From an archaeon (GTDB taxonomy: Archaea; Nanoarchaeota; Nanoarchaeia; Pacearchaeales; GW2011-AR1), in contig DAOWCW010000031.1 of the NCBI GenBank assembly GCA_030639395.1, forward strand, positions 1 through 8,228: DNA of 8,228 nucleotides, read 5' to 3'. The notes beneath the pieces were generated by a model. The model was given only the letters and a program-made list of their open reading frames with translations. It was not told the origin of the DNA and ran no database searches. This document shows positions 1-5,414 of the stretch, piece by piece; within the stretch, counting starts at the first letter, position 1; each line of letters starts with the position of its first letter. The position numbers and the translations under genes are program-made.

Positions 1-476
1 AACACAACAGCCCGCGTCTGAATCGGATTCAAAATCTTAGAAGAATAATTACAACTCATCACAAACCTGCAAGTCGAAGTATAATTCTCCATAGTCCGCC
101 TCAAAGCCTGCTGAGCCTCCCTCGTCAAAGCATCAGCCTCATCCAAAAAAATAACCTTAAACGGAACATCTCCCAAGGCCTTTGTTCTAGCAAAATCCTT
201 AACCTTCTGTCTAACAACATCAATACCTCTCTCATCACTAGCATTCAACTCCAAATAATTCTCCCTCCAACTCGCACCAAACAAACTCTTCACAACAATC
301 AAGGCTAACGTCGATTTCCCAACACCAGCCGGACCAGCAAACAACAAATGCGGAATATTCATAGAATTCACAAGGCTCTTAACCCTCTTCAAAATCTCCT
401 CCTGTCCAACCATATCCTCAAAAACCTGCGGCCGATATTTCTCCGTCCACACCTCCGAATTAAAAGTCGTACTCAT
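1..476 (-). CDS. rfcS: Replication factor C small subunit, N-terminal part (cut by window edge)
   Basis: AAA+ ATPase of the clamp loader that opens the PCNA ring and places it on primed DNA. I translated the reverse strand from the ATG at 476-474 and read 158 residues before the left edge; the family is usually about 320 aa, so roughly half is visible. Seen: WTEKYRP near residue 10, Walker [11 protein letters not shown] (47-56), NASDERGI (78-85), Walker B VIFLDEAD (108-115), and sensor-1 NYSSKI around 143-148. The SRC-like motif that carries the trans-acting arginine reads IQTRA, so Arg is kept but the flanking Ser and Cys are not. A TATA-like box at 497-506 is centred about 25 bp before the ATG, which fits a leaderless mRNA. 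It lies downstream of two other minus-strand genes. The assignment is very secure. Confidence 0.96.
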   Translation of the reverse strand, partial: MSTTFNSEVWTEKYRPQVFEDMVGQEEILKRVKSLVNSMNIPHLLFAGPAGVGKSTLALIVVKSLFGASWRENYLELNASDERGIDVVRQKVKDFARTKALGDVPFKVIFLDEADALTREAQQALRRTMENYTSTCRFVMSCNYSSKILNPIQTRAVV

Positions 477-496
477 ACCTAAAAATCATAATTCAA

Positions 497-506
497 CTTT
501 ATAAGG
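497..506 (-). promoter_or_regulatory. TATA-like box of rfcS
   Basis: Read on the minus strand this is CCTTATAAAG, centred about 25 bp before the rfcS ATG at 476. The transcript should therefore start at or next to the start codon. It gives rfcS its own promoter, although the gene also lies behind two co-directional genes. Confidence 0.6.
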
Positions 507-534
507 ATTATTGTGATAAAAATACAAAACAAAA

Positions 535-987
535 TCACTTTAATCCAGAATCCAAAAAACTCTGAAATTCCCATATTGAATCCCCCAAATTCTTAGCAAC
601 CACCCTAGCATCCACTTCCTTTAACTTCCCATAATAAGGATATGGTACTAAGCTGTCCCGAAAAACAGCATCTTTAATCTCATAATACTTTCTATCTCTA
701 AACTCGCCAGGACGATCCTTGTCCCACAAATTACAAGAAAATCCCCTCCCAATAATGTATCTAGCAGCAGTTCTACTATGCCCTCCCCACTGCCTAGTAT
801 TAGACTTTTGCTCCTTGCAAAGAAAATACACCCCATCTCTTTCTACAACATCAACATCAGGCAACTCATAACCCAACTCAAGGGCATTAGCCATTCCAGC
901 AACTTTCTTAAAATTAGTAAAAAGCTGCCACCCAAATATCCTATCCTTACCCCAGTCAAAAAACACCCTATCTATTATCTTAGTCAT
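535..987 (-). CDS. Hypothetical protein, 150 aa, possible ParB/sulfiredoxin-like fold
   Basis: I do not recognise this protein with certainty. The frame opens at a TTG (1002), but I prefer the ATG at 987 because a GGA of Shine-Dalgarno type lies six bases before it. From that start the protein has 150 residues, is rich in aromatic and charged residues, and has no signal peptide or membrane segment. A central stretch (about residues 43-82) reads P..V..ERDGVYFL, then GGHSRTAARYIIGRG. That pattern resembles the P/DG.Y.L/G.HR..AA...G layout of ParB/sulfiredoxin-like domains. The resemblance is weak and is inference only. It sits 33 bp downstream of the L41e-like gene with no TATA box of its own, so the two are probably co-transcribed; rfcS follows. 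Confidence 0.8.
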   Translation of the reverse strand: MTKIIDRVFFDWGKDRIFGWQLFTNFKKVAGMANALELGYELPDVDVVERDGVYFLCKEQKSNTRQWGGHSRTAARYIIGRGFSCNLWDKDRPGEFRDRKYYEIKDAVFRDSLVPYPYYGKLKEVDARVVAKNLGDSIWEFQSFLDSGLK

Positions 988-1020
988 ATCAATTCCTATC
1001 AACTCTTCACAAAACTAACC

Positions 1021-1131
1021 CTACTTATTTCTCTTCATCTTTCTCTTACGCTTTTCTTTCTTAAGCCTCTTACGCTGCCATTTCCAACGCATCTGACCCT
1101 TCTTCTTCCATCTTCTACTAGATCTCTTCAT
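1021..1131 (-). CDS. rpl41e: Ribosomal protein L41e-like, 36 aa
   Basis: A tiny basic protein read from the reverse strand: ATG at 1131-1129, TAG at 1023-1021. It is almost entirely Lys, Arg and Trp. The last 23 residues start MRWKWQRKRLKKEKRKRK and match the pattern of L41e, the smallest ribosomal protein (about 25 aa), a single basic helix in the large subunit. Here 13 residues (MKRSSRRWKKKGQ) precede the usual L41e start. The upstream ATG is favoured because the palindromic TATA box at 1153-1162 is centred about 26 bp before it, giving a leaderless transcript. The alternative is the internal ATG at 1092. Genes this short are commonly missed. It is the first gene of the L41e / 150-aa / rfcS series and diverges from tRNA-Gln. 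Confidence 0.75.
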   Translation of the reverse strand: MKRSSRRWKKKGQMRWKWQRKRLKKEKRKRKMKRNK

Positions 1132-1152
1132 GAATAACTAATTCAAATTTCA

Positions 1153-1162
1153 CTTTATAAAG
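1153..1162 (-). promoter_or_regulatory. Palindromic TATA box (CTTTATAAAG) before L41e
   Basis: A perfect palindrome in the divergent gap between the L41e-like gene and tRNA-Gln. Its distance of about 26 bp to the ATG at 1131 fits L41e. Being symmetrical it could in principle work in both directions, but tRNA-Gln has a better-spaced box of its own at 1180-1188. Confidence 0.6.
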
Positions 1163-1179
1163 TTTTAGTCTGCCAAAAA

Positions 1180-1188
1180 CTTTAAAAC
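1180..1188 (+). promoter_or_regulatory. TATA-like box of tRNA-Gln
   Basis: CTTTAAAAC, centred about 27 bp before the first base of tRNA-Gln at 1211. This is the expected archaeal spacing if transcription starts at or close to the mature 5' end. Confidence 0.5.
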
Positions 1189-1210
1189 CAAACCGCACAT
1201 CCTAAACTAA

Positions 1211-1283
1211 AGTCCCATAGTCTAGTGGTCAAGGATACGAGACTCTGACTCTCGTGACCCAGGTTCGAATCCTGGTGGGGCTA
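1211..1283 (+). tRNA. tRNA-Gln (anticodon CUG)
   Basis: Complete cloverleaf without an intron. The acceptor AGTCCCA pairs with TGGGGCT (one G-U). The D-stem is GTC/GAT. The anticodon stem CGAGA/TCTCG carries loop CTCTGAC, giving anticodon CTG. The T-arm is CCAGG-TTCGAAT-CCTGG, and A1283 is the discriminator. No CCA is encoded, so the 3' end needs tRNase Z and CCA addition. The bases from 1266 to 1285, covering the T-loop end, the acceptor 3' strand and TA, recur exactly at 1384-1403. endA follows the second copy. Confidence 0.96.
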
Positions 1284-1285
1284 TA

Positions 1286-1403
1286 AGTCACAACAGAAAT
1301 GAGAACCGATAGGTTTGAGGAAAATGTTTACATTTTTCTCAGGAAATTTCAATTTCCGTGTCCGAGCTTCTTTGAAGCGAAGGCGAATCCTGGTGGGGCT
1401 ATA
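1286..1403 (+). other. Structured tRNA-like unit ending in a copy of the tRNA-Gln 3' end
   Basis: This stretch between tRNA-Gln and endA has no ORF but is densely foldable. It opens with AGTCACA, one base different from the tRNA-Gln acceptor strand AGTCCCA. Four hairpins follow: 1304-1315 (4 bp), 1317-1340 (10 bp including one G-U, loop TTTA), 1342-1357 (5 bp) and 1366-1378 (GCTTC/GAAGC, loop TTT). It ends in a 20-bp exact repeat of the tRNA 3' end. Bases 1357-1370 (CGTGTCCGAGCTTC) also resemble CGTGACCCAGGTTC of the real tRNA, so it may be a tandem tRNA-Gln copy with its T-loop expanded. Alternatives are a degenerate att-like duplication or a small structured RNA. The structure and repeat are visible; the function is unknown. 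Confidence 0.55.
1384..1403 (+). repeat. 20-bp direct repeat of the tRNA-Gln 3' end (partner 1266-1285)
   Basis: An exact 20-bp copy of positions 1266-1285, offset by 118 bp. It starts in the T-loop (CGAATCC...), runs through the acceptor strand TGGGGCT and discriminator A, and ends TA. It stops 14 bp before the endA ATG. Confidence 0.9.
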
Positions 1404-1417
1404 CAAACCCAAACACA

Positions 1418-1939
1418 ATGAAAAAAATCCAAGCCACTCTCCTAGCAAACCAAGTCACATCCAACTCTAGCGAAGCTCATGCCCTCTATCAGAAATCCCA
1501 TTTCGGAGAAAAATTAAACCAAAAAATCCTCTACTCAATCTATGAAACCCTTTTCTTAGTCCAAGAAAACAAAATGCAAGCAATCAACTTCAGAAACATT
1601 CCCCTAACAGAAAACCAACTCCTAAAAAAATTCACCAAGCTAAACAAAAACTTCCAAGAAAACTACACAGTCTTCAAAGACCTTCGAAAAAAAAGCTACA
1701 TCGTAAAAACCGCACTAAAATTTGGAGCCGAATTCAGAGTCTACGAAAAGGGAAAACAAGTAACTAAATCCCACTCCAAATGGCTCTGCTATCCAACACA
1801 AGAAAATCAATCCATAAAATGGCAAGACTTCGCTGCAAAAAACCGAGTTGCACATTCAACCAAAAAAAACCTCCTCATCGCAATCGTAGATGAAGAAAAC
1901 CAAATTTCATACTACGAAATCAAATGGACACAGCCATAG
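1418..1939 (+). CDS. endA: tRNA-splicing endonuclease EndA, 173 aa
   Basis: Cuts the bulge-helix-bulge motif at exon-intron junctions of archaeal pre-tRNA. The C-terminal catalytic domain is clear: FRVYEKG, SHSKW, RVAHSTKKNLLIAIVDEE and YYEIKW. The catalytic triad is Tyr109, His119 and Lys150. The spacings (10 and 31) equal those known for Methanocaldococcus EndA (Tyr115, His125, Lys156). The N-terminal domain covers about residues 1-75. The single-domain length fits a homotetrameric (alpha4) enzyme, a type generally restricted to canonical motifs, although a partner subunit elsewhere cannot be excluded. I see no TATA box 25 bp upstream and no Shine-Dalgarno; the gene begins 14 bp after the copied tRNA-Gln end, so it may be co-transcribed with that tRNA. 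Codons are strongly C-ending. Confidence 0.96.
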   Translation: MKKIQATLLANQVTSNSSEAHALYQKSHFGEKLNQKILYSIYETLFLVQENKMQAINFRNIPLTENQLLKKFTKLNKNFQENYTVFKDLRKKSYIVKTALKFGAEFRVYEKGKQVTKSHSKWLCYPTQENQSIKWQDFAAKNRVAHSTKKNLLIAIVDEENQISYYEIKWTQP

Positions 1940-1977
1940 AAACCCAGTCTAATTTAAAAAATATAAAATATAAAAAT

Positions 1978-1985
1978 CTTTATAA
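1978..1985 (+). promoter_or_regulatory. TATA-like box of the winged-helix gene
   Basis: CTTTATAA, centred about 26 bp before the ATG at 2008, which predicts a leaderless mRNA. Confidence 0.55.
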
Positions 1986-2007
1986 CTGTCCCTAACTCTC
2001 AAGCCAT

Positions 2008-2973
2008 ATGATAGACATCCAAGAAAAGAAAAACAAAATCTTAGAATTCCTAGAAGCACAAGGACCCTCTCTCCCAGTCCAAGTCGCACGAGCAATCCAA
2101 ATGGATCCAGTCTTCGCCTCAGCAATCCTCTCAGAACTCCTAAGCACCAAAGCAATAAAAACCTCCCATATGAAAATCGGAGCATCACCACTATACCTCC
2201 TACCCACACAAGAAGAAAAACTAGAAGAAAAGACCGACAACCTAAAACCAATAGAAAAAGAAGCACAAGAAAAATTAAAATCCAAGAAAATAATCACAGA
2301 TGAAGATGAAGAACCCGCAACAAGAGTCGCCCTAAGAAACATAAAAGATTTCGCAATTCCATTCAAATTCCGAGATAAAATAATCTGGAAATATGCATTT
2401 ACACCACAAGAAAAAATAGATGAAATCCTCTCTCCAAAAAAGAAAGAAGAAGCTCATGTCACCAAAAACAACCTCATAATAAAACAATCTCATAATAAAC
2501 ACGATCCAACCACCGAAAACGACATCGTTCCAAAAGCATGGGAAGTCAAAAAAGATGAAATAAGACAAGCCAAAGAAAAATCCAAAAAAATAGAAAACAT
2601 CTTCGAAAAAAAATCTACCCCAACCGAAAATAAAAAAGACCCTGCAAGAATATCAAAAGAGAAAACCACATCTTCGAAATCCTTCCTAGAAGAAATAGAA
2701 CAATTCCTAAAAATTCAAAACACGACAATCACAACAATAGAAGAAGTCGACAAAAGGAAAGTTATAGCAATAATAAAATCAAACGAAAAAAACTCAATGC
2801 TCTTTGCTTTCAATAAAGCCCGAATCAACGAAACTGAACTCCTAAAATGTTACAAAACAGCCGACAAAAAAAATCTCTCATACCAAATCATAACAAAAGG
2901 AGATCTCACAAAAAAACTCCTAGACACAATTCGAGCACATCAAAAACTCATAAAAATCAATAAATTAAAATAA
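2008..2973 (+). CDS. Winged-helix domain protein of unknown function, 321 aa
   Basis: I do not know a named family for the whole protein. Residues about 5-66 look like a winged helix-turn-helix: KKNKILEFLEAQG, then VQVARAIQMDPVFASAILSEL and a strand pair ending SPLYLL, as in MarR/ArsR-like DNA-binding domains. Residues about 67-220 are very rich in Lys and Glu, low in complexity and probably flexible or coiled. A compact alpha/beta segment (about 225-320) closes the protein and contains EEVDKRKVIAIIKSNE; it could be a nuclease-like fold, but I see no convincing catalytic set. There is no signal peptide or membrane segment, so it should act in the cytoplasm, possibly on DNA or RNA. The ATG at 2008 is supported by the TATA-like box at 1978. 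It appears monocistronic. Confidence 0.88.
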   Translation: MIDIQEKKNKILEFLEAQGPSLPVQVARAIQMDPVFASAILSELLSTKAIKTSHMKIGASPLYLLPTQEEKLEEKTDNLKPIEKEAQEKLKSKKIITDEDEEPATRVALRNIKDFAIPFKFRDKIIWKYAFTPQEKIDEILSPKKKEEAHVTKNNLIIKQSHNKHDPTTENDIVPKAWEVKKDEIRQAKEKSKKIENIFEKKSTPTENKKDPARISKEKTTSSKSFLEEIEQFLKIQNTTITTIEEVDKRKVIAIIKSNEKNSMLFAFNKARINETELLKCYKTADKKNLSYQIITKGDLTKKLLDTIRAHQKLIKINKLK

Positions 2974-3039
2974 TAAAAACACAACTCTCCAAATAATTCC
3001 TAGCTCCAAACCAGTAATTAAAAATCATTAACCACAATA

Positions 3040-3048
3040 CTTATAAAT
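3040..3048 (+). promoter_or_regulatory. TATA-like box of the S17e-Alba operon
   Basis: CTTATAAAT, centred about 25 bp before the S17e ATG at 3069. This spacing decides the start: the in-frame upstream codon at 3048 would lie inside the promoter. Confidence 0.65.
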
Positions 3049-3068
3049 TGATTTTTTTATCCATAACC

Positions 3069-3275
3069 ATGGGAAGAATCAAGCCAACACTAGTAAAAAG
3101 AACGTCTAAACAACTTCTTGAACAATCAAGCGAAACATTCGGAAAAACATTCGAAGAAAATAAAAAAGCCTTAGGTAGCACACTTCCAAGCAAAAAAATG
3201 CGAAACAAAATCGCAGGATATATTGCAAGGCTAAAATGCAACACGAAGACAATCATAGACGACAACGAACAATAA
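3069..3275 (+). CDS. rps17e: Ribosomal protein S17e, 68 aa
   Basis: Small-subunit ribosomal protein found in archaea and eukaryotes but not bacteria. The sequence starts MGRIKPTLVKRTSKQLLEQ and contains FEENKKAL and LPSKKMRNKIAGYIARL, the family hallmarks (R-NKIAGY). Its 68 aa is normal for archaeal S17e, with a short acidic tail (TIIDDNEQ). The open frame extends to 3048, but the ATG at 3069 is right because S17e begins MGRI and the TATA box lies 25 bp upstream. The mRNA is therefore probably leaderless. Alba follows after one base, so the pair forms a tight operon. G and C are balanced here, unlike neighbouring low-expression genes, as expected for a highly expressed gene. Confidence 0.95.
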   Translation: MGRIKPTLVKRTSKQLLEQSSETFGKTFEENKKALGSTLPSKKMRNKIAGYIARLKCNTKTIIDDNEQ

Positions 3276-3276
3276 A

Positions 3277-3588
3277 ATGACAACAGAAAAAACAAAAAAC
3301 CCAGAAGAGCATTCTATCTTCATCGGCGGCAAGCCATTTATGAATTATGTAACAGGCGTTGTAATGCAATTCAACAGCGGAGCAAAAAAAGTAACAATTA
3401 AGGCACGAGGAAAATTCATTTCAAAAGGAGTAGATGTAGCAGAAGTTGCACGAAGAAAATTTTTAGAAAATAAAAACATCTCTGTAAAAAACATATCCAT
3501 CGGAAGCGAAGAATTCGAAAACAAAGAAGGAAAAATAGTAAATGTATCAGTTATAGAAATTCCCCTAGAAACAACTATCCTTTCTTAA
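3277..3588 (+). CDS. albA: Alba, DNA/RNA-binding chromatin protein, 103 aa
   Basis: Alba is an abundant dimeric nucleic-acid-binding protein that coats archaeal DNA and also binds RNA. Seen: SIFIGGKPFMNYVTGVVMQF (13-32), VTIKARGKFISKGVDVAEVARRKFL (about 39-63) and the C-terminal strands KIVNVSVIEIPLE. The usual GKKP is GGKP here: Gly18 stands where Sulfolobus Alba has the acetylatable Lys16, and Lys19 matches Lys17. That site of control is therefore absent. The ATG is one base after the S17e TAA with no Shine-Dalgarno, suggesting translational coupling. The last 14 bases overlap the end of the convergent membrane protein gene. The identification is secure. Confidence 0.96.
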   Translation: MTTEKTKNPEEHSIFIGGKPFMNYVTGVVMQFNSGAKKVTIKARGKFISKGVDVAEVARRKFLENKNISVKNISIGSEEFENKEGKIVNVSVIEIPLETTILS

Positions 3589-3841
3589 GCAACTTACCCA
3601 ATTTCCTATCAATAGAATCAACTTTCTTACCAATCGCATCCGCCTTCTTCTCAATATGATCTACCTTCTTAATCCTACGATAAGTAAGAAATCCTATAAC
3701 GACAACATAAATAATATAAGCAATCGCAGCAATTCCCAAAGCCTTCAAAACAACAATTAACTCCAAAACCTTATCACTAACCTCAACCGGCAAAATCGAA
3801 ATCAACTCACTCAGATTATCCATCATATCACCTAAAACCAT
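3575..3841 (-). CDS. Small single-pass membrane protein with a basic coiled tail, 88 aa
   Basis: Family not recognised. One strong hydrophobic segment (about residues 28-52, ending YIIYVVVIGFL) follows a short amphipathic N-terminus. A cytosolic-type tail comes next: YRRIKKVDHIEKKADAIGKKVDSIDRKLGKLLKKG, with heptad-like spacing that suggests a short coiled coil. The start is uncertain. The ATG at 3841 fits a leaderless transcript from the TATATAAA at 3863-3870, while an AGGTGAT just before the ATGs at 3826 and 3823 fits a Shine-Dalgarno start (82-83 aa). The TAG at 3577-3575 lies inside the Alba reading frame on the other strand. A small membrane scaffold or a regulator is possible; there is no catalytic motif. 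Confidence 0.75.
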   Translation of the reverse strand: MVLGDMMDNLSELISILPVEVSDKVLELIVVLKALGIAAIAYIIYVVVIGFLTYRRIKKVDHIEKKADAIGKKVDSIDRKLGKLLKKG

Positions 3842-3862
3842 AAAACAAAATAGAAAAGCTCA

Positions 3863-3870
3863 TATATAAA
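3863..3870 (-). promoter_or_regulatory. TATA-like box of the 88-aa membrane protein
   Basis: TATATAAA on the + strand (TTTATATA on the minus strand), centred about 25 bp before the ATG at 3841. It shares this 77-bp divergent gap with the tRNA-Met promoter. Confidence 0.5.
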
Positions 3871-3888
3871 ATTAATGAAATAACAAAT

Positions 3889-3897
3889 CTTTTAAAC
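3889..3897 (+). promoter_or_regulatory. TATA-like box of tRNA-Met
   Basis: CTTTTAAAC, centred about 26 bp before the first base of the tRNA at 3919. Confidence 0.5.
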
Positions 3898-3918
3898 TAA
3901 AACAAATATTATAATAAT

Positions 3919-3990
3919 GGCTCTATAGCTCAGCGGTAGAGCGCCGCTCTCATGAGGCGGAGGTCCCGAGGTCAGCACTCGGTAGAGCCA
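3919..3990 (+). tRNA. tRNA-Met (anticodon CAU) with atypical loops
   Basis: Full cloverleaf: acceptor GGCTCTA/TAGAGCC with seven perfect pairs, D-arm GCTC-AGCGGTA-GAGC, anticodon stem CCGCT/GGCGG, T-stem CCGAG/CTCGG, discriminator A3990, no CCA. It lacks the three G-C pairs of initiator tRNA in the anticodon stem, so it is an elongator Met or, if C34 is modified, tRNA-Ile2. Two features are odd. The anticodon loop CTCATGA has G at position 37, where CAU tRNAs normally have A (the t6A site). The T-loop is GTCAGCA, not TTCRANT, so the T54-A58 pair is lost; T55 and C56 remain for the D-loop contact. Good stems argue for a working gene, though a degenerate one is possible. Confidence 0.85.
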
Positions 3991-4075
3991 TATCAACCAA
4001 CTTATAGTCACAATATAAAAGCTGAATAATTTGCTTGAACTTTTTAAAACAAAACTACAAATTCAACTATTTTTA

Positions 4076-5380
4076 TTAGAAATCAAAAATAAAATCCCAC
4101 CAATTCCTCTCAACATAAACATCTTCCTCGCACTTCCGACAACTTCCTCCGCAATCCAAACCCTCTTCATCCCCATTCATCTCGCCATCAAAACAAAAAT
4201 CACAATAAACTCCATCTTGATCATTAAAATAAATATTCAAATAAGTTTTCTCACCAACTCCCTCTTCCAAAATAGCTAAAGTACTATTATCCAAAACATT
4301 GTAAACTCCGATATAATCCTCCCCACATCGCTCAAATCTCTTTGTATAAATATCAACACCAATCGAACAAACTTTTTCCTCTTTCTGCGTCGCAACACAA
4401 CCATTCTTATCAATACAAAGTCTAGTTTTGCTCCCATCAAGATGCATCACCTGATCATATCCAACCAAATCAATAAAATCATAATCAACATCACACTCAG
4501 TCCAATCAGAACAAACTATATTAGGAAGACATACTCCTCTCTCCTCACAAGACAACTCTTTAGGAATATCGAATGATGTCCCACAACTATTCAAATCCCG
4601 ACACTCTGGAACACTTATACCATCTTCACAGCCAGTCCACTCACATTCCCAATTTTCAATACAGCTCCCATCACATCTTTGCACACTAACAGGAGAGTCA
4701 GTAGGAATAATACAGTTATTTAAATCCTTACAGCTCCGTCGCTGAACCCCTTCCTCGCATGCCTCCCACTCGCCACAATCCCAATTCGACTTACAAGTCG
4801 ACTCCCAAATAGCCTCCTTCTCCACCAAATCCATAACAATAACGTCTGAAGCAAAATCAGGAAAATCTTTAACCTCTATAAAATCTCTAATACCAATACC
4901 GCCAATTGGACTTATCGAAACATCTACTCCTTCTCCCCCAGTACCAGCAGGACAATAGCCTACAAAAACACTCTTGCCCCCACATACCGATCCAGAAAAA
5001 TCCTGAACGACATCTAACACAATCTTAACACTACCAGGACTCTTCTTGGCCAAAATCCTATACGCCATCTCCTCCCCAGCCCCTGGAACATCCAAAGAAT
5101 AAAATTGCGAAGCAAGATCAACAAAAGAAATATCCAAATTATCAATTTGATACTCCGCCTTATCACGACTTACTTTCAAAAAAATCGTCTCCCAATAAGC
5201 ATCATAACATGCCTCATATTCAAAACCTTCAAGATCATTAACATCAATACAATCTTCAGGCAGAACAACCTCACCATCATCCTCTCCACCCTGAGGAAAA
5301 CCCCAAACCATCCAAATCGCAATAAAAATTACAACAACTAAAAAACCCCAATTAACAAATGCCCAAACTTTACTCCCCAT
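4076..5380 (-). CDS. Membrane-anchored Cys-rich extracellular protein with TSP1-like repeats, 434 aa
   Basis: A probable surface protein of unknown partner. Residues 8-28 form one N-terminal membrane anchor, and the rest should lie outside. An acidic domain (about 35-190) is followed by three Cys/Trp repeats: 196-236 (WDCGEWEACEEG...C..LNNC), 240-278 (WECEWTGCEDG...CRDLNSCGT) and 284-338 (CSDWTEC...C). They resemble the short thrombospondin-type modules seen in DPANN archaeal surface proteins. Near the end, residues 396-417 carry CFDGEMNGDEEG-DCGGSC--C, a module recurring in secreted microbial proteins. The Cys content suggests disulfides. The start at 5380 has a weak GAGTG site before it. 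It lies 34 bp downstream of the next minus-strand gene, probably in one operon. The exact role is unknown. Confidence 0.85.
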   Translation of the reverse strand: MGSKVWAFVNWGFLVVVIFIAIWMVWGFPQGGEDDGEVVLPEDCIDVNDLEGFEYEACYDAYWETIFLKVSRDKAEYQIDNLDISFVDLASQFYSLDVPGAGEEMAYRILAKKSPGSVKIVLDVVQDFSGSVCGGKSVFVGYCPAGTGGEGVDVSISPIGGIGIRDFIEVKDFPDFASDVIVMDLVEKEAIWESTCKSNWDCGEWEACEEGVQRRSCKDLNNCIIPTDSPVSVQRCDGSCIENWECEWTGCEDGISVPECRDLNSCGTSFDIPKELSCEERGVCLPNIVCSDWTECDVDYDFIDLVGYDQVMHLDGSKTRLCIDKNGCVATQKEEKVCSIGVDIYTKRFERCGEDYIGVYNVLDNSTLAILEEGVGEKTYLNIYFNDQDGVYCDFCFDGEMNGDEEGLDCGGSCRKCEEDVYVERNWWDFIFDF

Positions 5381-5414
5381 AACACTCTAATAAAAACCCC
5401 ATTTAATTACCTTA

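Noticed and set aside
778..1137. 119-aa + strand ORF rich in Leu, Pro and Ser
   Set aside because: Antisense to the 150-aa protein and the L41e-like gene; its composition is what the reverse of basic, Lys-rich coding sequence gives, and it has no motif.
1211..1403. tRNA-Gln with a long intron reaching to the second 3' end
   Set aside because: The first copy already completes every stem of the cloverleaf without an intron, so a splice is not needed; I see no clear bulge-helix-bulge.
1949..2568. Several minus-strand ORFs (105, 124 and 78 aa) opposite the winged-helix gene
   Set aside because: Long frames opposite an A-rich, Lys/Glu-coding gene are expected; no start signals or domain patterns.
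3041..3295. 84-aa hydrophobic minus-strand ORF
   Set aside because: Fully antisense to S17e, whose identity is certain; it also covers the S17e promoter.
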